Source of the DNA: Candidatus Uhrbacteria bacterium CG22_combo_CG10-13_8_21_14_all_47_17
Lineage (GTDB): Bacteria > Patescibacteriota > Patescibacteriia > 2-12-FULL-60-25
Assembly: GCA_002786495.1 (NCBI GenBank)
Contig: PCSZ01000067.1
Span: forward strand, 1-33,373
DNA: 33,373 nucleotides
Direction of reading: 5' to 3'
Shown: positions 27,819-33,373 of the stretch, in pieces
Position numbering within the stretch: the first letter of the stretch is position 1
Layout: each line of letters begins with the position of its first letter
Translations under genes and position numbers: made by a program
The notes under the pieces: generated by a model
Told to the model about the DNA's origin: nothing
What the model saw: the letters and a program-made list of their open reading frames with translations, nothing else
Databases searched by the model: none

Positions 27819-27840
27819 GCGAGGGTTTCAAATCCCTCGC
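27819..27840. repeat. Perfect 7-bp hairpin resembling a tRNA T-arm
   Basis: GCGAGGG-TTTCAAAT-CCCTCGC followed by TCTAGCTAC. No complete tRNA is visible. Confidence 0.45.
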
Positions 27841-27855
27841 TCTAGCTACAAAAAT

Positions 27856-28020
27856 ATGGATATATCACAGTCAAAGATTGACACCCTCTATCCAAGGCGT
27901 AAGACAAAAATGGATGTCTCACTAAAACAAATTGAGAAACAAGAAACTATTACATGCCCCGCCTGCAATTCAAAGAGTAATTTAATAGATAAAGGCGGCA
28001 GTACTAAAAAATCAGTTTAG
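27856..28020 (+). CDS. Small ORF with half zinc-ribbon, probably remnant
   Basis: MDISQSKIDTLYPRRKTKMDVSLKQIEKQETITCPACNSKSNLIDKGGSTKKSV; single CPAC knuckle, truncated. Confidence 0.3.
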   Translation: MDISQSKIDTLYPRRKTKMDVSLKQIEKQETITCPACNSKSNLIDKGGSTKKSV

Positions 28021-28082
28021 GACATCAACAAGGGGCTAAAATATTTAACTGGTACGATCAAAAAGTTCGGAAAGTAATCTGT

Positions 28083-28175
28083 CCTTAACGCTTGCTCATC
28101 CAAATTTGGCAGTGGTGGGGTGCGTTGCCCCTCATTTTGCTACTGCCATATTTCAGCTGTGCCGGAACGTTAGAT
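28083..28175. repeat. Long imperfect hairpin, attC-like
   Basis: ccTTAACG ... AAATTTGGCAGT...GGGG tgcgttg CCCC...ACTGCCATATTT ... CGTTAGAT; ends in GTTAGAT, which fits GTTRRRY. Confidence 0.45.
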
Positions 28176-28388
28176 AATGCGTCCCTTTTTTAGAGCTAAC
28201 GCCCAGCTGTTTTCAAATTTTTTCAAATTTCTTTTTATGAATTTATAGGAAAGAATAAAAAAGCTAAATAAAATACTTGCTTCATACTTGGGAGAAGAAT
28301 TACAGGCGCGCGCCAATGAACATAACAAAAAATGCAGCAAGATTTTGAAAAATGAATATCGGAAGGTGGTCAACTTCAAAATGCAATT

Positions 28389-29123
28389 ATGTATGCTTTT
28401 ACTTCGGAAGATTTTACCGCTTCAGTAAAGAAACGGCTGAAAGATGACAAGAAAGCAAAAGAGTTTTTAAAAAGGTTATCCTTTTTTTACTAACAACTAT
28501 CAATCTTGGTATTCAGAGGCGCTCACTTTACTAAAACAACGATCGCCCGATAGAGTTCAAGGTTTTATCAATTTATATGCAAAACCAAAAACAAGGAGAA
28601 AAGAAATTACAGTTGGAAACCATGTCATTGAAGATACGTTACAGGGCTTGCATATGACACACGGCTGGGAAAAAGAAAAAGTCATAGGTACTGATGCTGT
28701 CATACCCCGTTCCAGGCAGCAGCTAGAAATAGTAAAATCTATCAAAAAAAGATTTGAGAGTCCTCTTTTTGATATCAAACAACTTGTTCAAGCTGATATC
28801 TCTGATTTAGAGCTAGAAGTGGCTAAAGAATGAAATGAAAAAGGTTTTGCTCGGGGGTGCCGGTGCTGGTATTGGGTTAGAAAAACATCTTTCACGAGTT
28901 CGCGATAACCATGCAGTGAAAATAACTAAAAAGAATTCTTCAATGAGTAATCACAATGATAAATGAAAAGAGGCGAATATATTTGAAACGCCTACATGGC
29001 GCAAGATACTCCATCTAGGAGACTCACGTGATTTATGTGATCATAAAAAAGAAAGAGCCGGCAAAAGACGATGTTGAAGAACTGATTGAAGGAGTGGAAA
29101 AAATGGGAAAAACTATTTTCTAA
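28389..29123 (+). pseudogene. Frameshift-degraded gene, recoverable in at least five fragments
   Basis: Ordered same-strand fragments: MYAFTSEDFTASVKKRLKDDKKAKEFLKRLSFF / NNYQSWYSEALTLLKQRSPDRVQGFINLYAKPKTRRKEITVGNHVIEDTLQGLHMTHGWEKEKVIGTDAVIPRSRQQLEIVKSIKKRFESPLFDIKQLVQADISDLELEVAKE / LGGAGAGIGLEKHLSRVRDNHAVKITKKNSSMSNHNDK / ETPTWRKILHLGDSRDLCDHKKERAGKRRC / DDVEELIEGVEKMGKTIF. Confidence 0.8.
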
Positions 29124-29158
29124 ATCTTTTTAAATATTTAAAAACACATCACTCAATA

Positions 29159-29216
29159 GCGTATATCTGGCTCCATTTCGTTTCGCCTATATTGCTCCAC
29201 AACATCAGATATACGC
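29159..29216. repeat. Hairpin with perfect 11-bp arms, attC-like
   Basis: GCGTATATCTG (29159-29169) and CAGATATACGC (29206-29216), followed by CAACGTTGTGC. Confidence 0.6.
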
Positions 29217-29338
29217 CAACGTTGTGCAAAAATTCACCTCACTCTTTTTCCCCAATGGGCGTCGTTTCAAGCCAACTATTTGGCGGGGTTTGGTGTAATT
29301 GACGTTACGGATCCCATGCTCCAGTATATGGGGTGCCT

Positions 29339-31012
29339 ATGGCCTCGCTTAGCCAAAAATATCGACCAAAAACGTTTGCAGAAGTGACGGGACAAACGCA
29401 TGTAACCGAGACGCTGCGCAAGGAAATTGCGACGGGCAGACTTGGCCATGCTTTTTTGTTTTCGGGTCCGCGTGGCGTTGGAAAAACAACGACAGCGCGT
29501 ATTTTTGCGAAGGCTTTAAATTGTGAAGCGCTAAAAGAAGGGGAGCCGTGCAATATTTGTGCTGCCTGCGAAGCCGCAAACAAGGGAAAAGCCTTTGATC
29601 TTATCGAGCTTGACGCAGCTACGCATACGCAAGTTGAAAAAATACGCGAAACTATCGTGGAGCATGTACGCTTTTCCCCCATGAGCGGCCATCGCAAGGT
29701 TTATGTCATTGATGAGGCACACATGCTCTCCAATGCTTCTTGGAATGCGCTTTTAAAAACACTCGAAGAGCCGCCGCCGTATGCTTTTTTCATTTTAGCA
29801 ACAACCGAGTGGCATAAAGTTCCGGCGACAATTGTTTCGCGCTGTCAGCGATTTGAGTTTCATCGCGTTGGAGATGCGCAGCTTTCAAAACGCGTAGGAG
29901 AGCTCGCTTCTCAAGAAGGATGGAAGCTTGATTCGGAAGTTATTAAACTTATTGTAGCTCGCTCCGAGGGCTGTGTGCGTGACGCGGAAACTTTGCTCGG
30001 TCAACTTGGCTCGCTCGGTGAGCAGACGATCACAATGGATATTGCGGGTCTCGTGATTCCGGAGAGTCATCTCCCGGCGGCGGCGGGTCTGCTTACGCTC
30101 TGGGCTGATCAAAAACATGAAGATTCGGTGCAAGAAGCTGATCGTCTTTTTCGCGATGGCGTTCCTCTTGAACCTTTGTTTGATGATCTTCTTCTCATCG
30201 TTCGAAAACTCCTTGCAGCCTCAGGCAATCCAAAACTTGTTGAGGAATGGAAAACAGGTCCCGAAGAAGAACGCGTGCTCGTTCCTTTGGTTGGGCGTTT
30301 CCAGCCACCCGAACTCAATGACATAGCTCTGTTGCTTTTTGAACGAAGGCGCGATGTGAAAGCCGGCGTGGAAGCGCTCTTTGCACTTCAGCTCGCGGGA
30401 ACGGTTGTAGCAAATGGACTTCTAAAACACGCATCGGCTACGCAGCCGCCTCCTGAGGGAGGGGAGAGGCAAAGCCCCGCTCCATCCCCAAAAGCGCAGG
30501 AAAAAACAAAAACGAACTTTGAAGAGAAAACGAAACACGAAGAACAAGTTGATGAGTCTCCTGCGCAAAAAGGAAATGATATAAGAGAAACCGAGCTTCA
30601 AGAAAAAGAGATTGAAACATCCGAAGAGCGTGAAGAGGTGAAAGGAGAAACGGGAAACACTGAGAAGCCTTCTGTCGATTTTGATCTTGTGCGCATGAAA
30701 TGGACGGCGGTTATTCGAGCCGTAAACGAACAGAATCATTCTTTGCCATTTGTTTTAAAAATATCGCAGCCGGAATCCATACAAGGAAATACGATCGTTA
30801 TTCGTTTTCAGTATCCGTTTCATCGAGACAAAATAATTAATGATGTGCGTCATCGGCGTATGGTTGAATCCTGCTTAAATCAAGTCATGGAAACGCAGGG
30901 GCTTATGATTGATGGTGTTATCGGCGAAGATCCTGCGCGTGCAACGGAGCGTAGCCAAGATGCGGTTTCTAATATTCTCCGCGCATTTGGCGGGAGCGTC
31001 GTTGAATCCTAG
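29339..31012 (+). CDS. dnaX: DNA polymerase III subunit gamma/tau
   Basis: MASLSQKYRPKTFAEVTGQTHVTETL, FLFSGPRGVGKTTTARIFAKALNC, CNICAACEAANKGKAFDLIELDAATHTQVEKIRE, VYVIDEAHMLSNASWNALLKTLEEPP. Confidence 0.97.
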   Translation: MASLSQKYRPKTFAEVTGQTHVTETLRKEIATGRLGHAFLFSGPRGVGKTTTARIFAKALNCEALKEGEPCNICAACEAANKGKAFDLIELDAATHTQVEKIRETIVEHVRFSPMSGHRKVYVIDEAHMLSNASWNALLKTLEEPPPYAFFILATTEWHKVPATIVSRCQRFEFHRVGDAQLSKRVGELASQEGWKLDSEVIKLIVARSEGCVRDAETLLGQLGSLGEQTITMDIAGLVIPESHLPAAAGLLTLWADQKHEDSVQEADRLFRDGVPLEPLFDDLLLIVRKLLAASGNPKLVEEWKTGPEEERVLVPLVGRFQPPELNDIALLLFERRRDVKAGVEALFALQLAGTVVANGLLKHASATQPPPEGGERQSPAPSPKAQEKTKTNFEEKTKHEEQVDESPAQKGNDIRETELQEKEIETSEEREEVKGETGNTEKPSVDFDLVRMKWTAVIRAVNEQNHSLPFVLKISQPESIQGNTIVIRFQYPFHRDKIINDVRHRRMVESCLNQVMETQGLMIDGVIGEDPARATERSQDAVSNILRAFGGSVVES

Positions 31013-31013
31013 T

Positions 31014-31622
31014 ATGGAATTTTTGCAAAAGAGCTTTGCTCCATTACGAAAGCTGTATGACTGGACGGTCGCAAAGTCCGGCAGTCCAAAGGCAGAAAAA
31101 TATCTTGCTTTGCTTGCATTTGCGGAGAGTTCATTTTTTCCAATCCCGCCGGATGTGCTTCTGCTCGCCATGGGCTTTTCAAATAGGAAGCGTTCTTTTC
31201 ATTATGCTTCCATTTGTCTTTTGTTCAGCCTTTTGGGCGGCGTGATTGGTTATTTGATCGGCTATGGACTCTATGAATCAATCGGCGTTCCCATTATTTC
31301 TTTTTATCATCTCCAGCCGTTTATGGAAGCGATCGGAACGCGCTATGAAGCGCATGCGTTTCTCGCGGTCTTTACAGCGGCCTTTACCCCAATTCCATAC
31401 AAGCTAATTACCATTTCCGCCGGACTGTTTCGCATTAGCTTTATTCCATTTTTCATTGCTACGATCTTTGGTCGGGGTGCGCGCTTTTTTCTTGTGGCGG
31501 GCGTGATTTATACGATCGGTCCGAAAGCGCGTCCGTTTATTGAGAAATATTTTGAATGGTTTACGCTCTTGTTTACCGCGCTGCTGATCGGCGGATTTTT
31601 CGTCATACGCTACCTCTGGTAG
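31014..31622 (+). CDS. DedA/SNARE-associated (VTT-domain, YqaA-like) membrane protein
   Basis: ALLAFAESSFFPIPPDVLLLAMGF, FTAAFTPIPYKLITISAGLFRISFIPFFIATIFGRGARFFLVAGVIY. Confidence 0.85.
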   Translation: MEFLQKSFAPLRKLYDWTVAKSGSPKAEKYLALLAFAESSFFPIPPDVLLLAMGFSNRKRSFHYASICLLFSLLGGVIGYLIGYGLYESIGVPIISFYHLQPFMEAIGTRYEAHAFLAVFTAAFTPIPYKLITISAGLFRISFIPFFIATIFGRGARFFLVAGVIYTIGPKARPFIEKYFEWFTLLFTALLIGGFFVIRYLW

Positions 31623-31656
31623 CTCGAATTCAGTCTTTCCGCTAGGCTATATTTAT

Positions 31657-31956
31657 ATGAAGGTGAATTCTAAAGAAATGGCAGGCGTGCCGGTGGAAAC
31701 CCGCTCGGGCTGGCCCGTTGGGAGAGTTGCAAGTTTTGATTTTGATGCGGACAGCGGCCATTTACAGACCCTTCGCGTAAAGCCAAGCGGACTTGTAGCA
31801 AATCTCTTAGGGGAAGAGCTCCTTGTATCTTGGGATGCGATCGTTTCCATGTCTTTTAAGAAAGTTGTTATCACGGACGCTTCGGTTCCGGAGCGAGCGC
31901 GTGCCATTGCAAAAGCCGAACCTGCCGCGCCAAGCGCTATGTTGAAAGAAGGATGA
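31657..31956 (+). CDS. PRC-barrel domain protein
   Basis: MKVNSKEMAGVPVETRSGWPVGRVASFDFDADSGHLQTLRVKPSG..LLVSWDAIVSMSFKKVVI. Confidence 0.75.
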   Translation: MKVNSKEMAGVPVETRSGWPVGRVASFDFDADSGHLQTLRVKPSGLVANLLGEELLVSWDAIVSMSFKKVVITDASVPERARAIAKAEPAAPSAMLKEG

Positions 31957-32861
31957 ATCACACGCGCCTTTTCCTGTTACGCACTTTAGCGTTTCATATG
32001 ACCTGGGGGTATCCACCTACCGTTTCTGAATTGCTTTCTGAAATTGATACGAAGGGAGAGTCTTGCAAACTTGAACAGGTGCATCGTGAGTTAAAAACAT
32101 TGGAACAAGAAGGTCTCCTCCGTCTTTTGCGCGGGCGTTGTGTTTTTGCAGGGAACGAAGCTTTTGTCGAAGAACAAGAACATCGCGAAGGATTATTCCC
32201 GCGCAAAATCCGGAAGGCGCAGCGCGTTGCGAAGCGCCTTGCACACTTGGATGGCGTACGCTTTGTTGCACTTTGTAATACAACAGCGCTCGCGCATGCA
32301 CGCGATGAAGCCGATCTCGATTTTTTTGTTATCACGCGTCGCGGATCTTTATATCAATCGCGCGGTTGGAGCACCCTTTTGTATAAGATCATTGGAAAAC
32401 GTCCGGGGGCGAGAGAAAGTGACCGCGATTCTGTCTGCTTATCTTTTTTTATTGATGACGCCGCGCTTGATTTGTCGTCGCTCATGCTCTCGGGGGATGA
32501 TCCTTATTTCCGTTATTGGTATCTTTCTTTATTACCGCTCTACGACGATGGCATTTCCTCTGAACTCTGGCAGGCAAATAAGGCTATCTGCCGACAACAT
32601 CCGCTTGCACGGCCTTGGCGTGTGAACAAAGGAATTACCGTTTCACGGCCGGCTCTGCGATTACCAACACCATCCGTTTTTGACGGATTTGCGGCTTCCT
32701 TGCATCCGTATTTAATGTCCCCGAGGCTAAAAGAAGCGATGAATCGGGATACGTGTGTGGTGGTAAATGATCATACGCTCAAATTTCACGTGGATGATGC
32801 TCGTGCGGATATTCGAGCAAGATATGAATCGCTTTGCAAAGCGTATGAAGTGGGACCATAA
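31953..32861 (+). CDS. Predicted winged-helix plus nucleotidyltransferase-like protein
   Basis: N-term wHTH-like TVSELLSEIDTKGESCKLEQVHRELKTLEQEGLLRLLRGRCVF; NTase-like LCNTTALAHARDEADLDFFVITRRGSLYQSRGWSTLL. ATGA overlap with previous gene. Confidence 0.6.
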   Translation: MNHTRLFLLRTLAFHMTWGYPPTVSELLSEIDTKGESCKLEQVHRELKTLEQEGLLRLLRGRCVFAGNEAFVEEQEHREGLFPRKIRKAQRVAKRLAHLDGVRFVALCNTTALAHARDEADLDFFVITRRGSLYQSRGWSTLLYKIIGKRPGARESDRDSVCLSFFIDDAALDLSSLMLSGDDPYFRYWYLSLLPLYDDGISSELWQANKAICRQHPLARPWRVNKGITVSRPALRLPTPSVFDGFAASLHPYLMSPRLKEAMNRDTCVVVNDHTLKFHVDDARADIRARYESLCKAYEVGP

Positions 32862-33373
32862 CCTGCGAGAAACAGCGTGGGGGTGGATGTGGCGTCTTAC
32901 TGTTCTTGTTTTGCCCTGGCAAACAAGATTGCTTTGGGGCGGCATCCCTATTGTAGGAAAATATGTACCCGAGGAAACGATGTTTTCTTTCTATCTTTCT
33001 TGGATGGTATTGCTTGCCGCAACCATTCTTGCTTGTACGCTCAAAAAATCAATACGCCCTGAATGGAAGAAAGGAGTTTGGACAGGGCTGGGGTTCTTAG
33101 CATTTGCTTCCTGTTTTTCTACAACGTCTTATACATGGCAGTGGTGGTCGCAAATCGCGGTTCTCGTGCTTTTCGTCACGGCCTTCATTCGGATGCGCGT
33201 TTCAAATCGAGAGCTTGGCGCTTGGTTTCTGCTATCGCTTCTTCCGCATACTGCGCTTGGGATTTGGCAATATGCAGCGCAGCACGTAGCGGGGAGTTCT
33301 TGGTTTGGGATGTCTTCTCAGTTGCCACTGACAGCGGGCGTGTCTGTGATCTTTGCGGAAGGCGGACGCATTC
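32824..33373 (+). CDS. Polytopic membrane protein, possibly O-antigen ligase-like, truncated by window end
   Basis: Open frame from ATG 32824 to the window end: MNRFAKRMKWDHNLRETAWGWMWRLTVLVLPWQTRLLWGGIPIVGKYVPEETMFSFYLSWMVLLAATILACTLK...; multiple TM segments. Not listed in the ORF track because it runs off the edge. Confidence 0.6.
   Translation, partial: MNRFAKRMKWDHNLRETAWGWMWRLTVLVLPWQTRLLWGGIPIVGKYVPEETMFSFYLSWMVLLAATILACTLKKSIRPEWKKGVWTGLGFLAFASCFSTTSYTWQWWSQIAVLVLFVTAFIRMRVSNRELGAWFLLSLLPHTALGIWQYAAQHVAGSSWFGMSSQLPLTAGVSVIFAEGGRI

Noticed and set aside
28648-28833. 61-aa ORF as an independent gene
   Set aside because: It is an internal in-frame piece of the longer pseudogene fragment starting before 28500.
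29313-29332. CCCAT...ATGGG dyad and TTGACG/TATATG as the dnaX promoter-operator
   Set aside because: Spacer is about 20 nt and arms are 5 bp; weak evidence.
30501-30507. AAAAAAC heptamer in dnaX as a programmed -1 frameshift site producing gamma
   Set aside because: The heptamer is not in the X-XXY-YYZ register relative to the dnaX frame (codons are gaa-aaa-aca).
1-33373. CRISPR array, complete rRNA or complete tRNA genes
   Set aside because: No regularly spaced direct repeats and no full tRNA/rRNA recognised by eye.

Overview
The window looks like a gene-dense bacterial chromosome segment. Gene content and short intergenic gaps suggest a Patescibacteria/CPR-like genome, but that placement is an inference. 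From left to right it contains: the 3' end of a glycosyltransferase; a methyltransferase-like gene with a strong intrinsic terminator; a GHL15/GH114-like glycosidase with FG-GAP/VCBS-type repeats, coupled to a membrane protein; queA (minus strand); an AbrB-like regulator followed by a MacA-like adaptor, an ABC ATPase and two tandem MacB/FtsX-type permeases; a heat-shock cluster (short hrcA, grpE, hsp20, dnaK, a DUF3467-like gene, a palindromic element, dnaJ) preceded by a CIRCE-like operator; a small membrane protein; a PAS-ECF sigma factor fusion; an anaerobic ribonucleotide reductase locus; a DsbB-like gene; cysS; a VirD4/TraG-like ATPase with companion genes; a decayed AT-rich island; dnaX; a DedA-like protein; a PRC-barrel protein; a winged-helix/nucleotidyltransferase-like protein; and the start of a polytopic membrane protein. 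The best candidates for something unusual are: (1) an NrdD whose glycyl-radical domain is a separate 61-aa ORF between nrdD and nrdG; (2) the PAS-sigma fusion directly upstream of it, with a perfect 8+6+8 inverted repeat reaching into the nrdD start codon; (3) a CIRCE variant with compensatory changes in both arms; and (4) a pseudogene island flanked by two long hairpins that end in attC-like motifs. All assignments come from reading the sequence, with no database searches.
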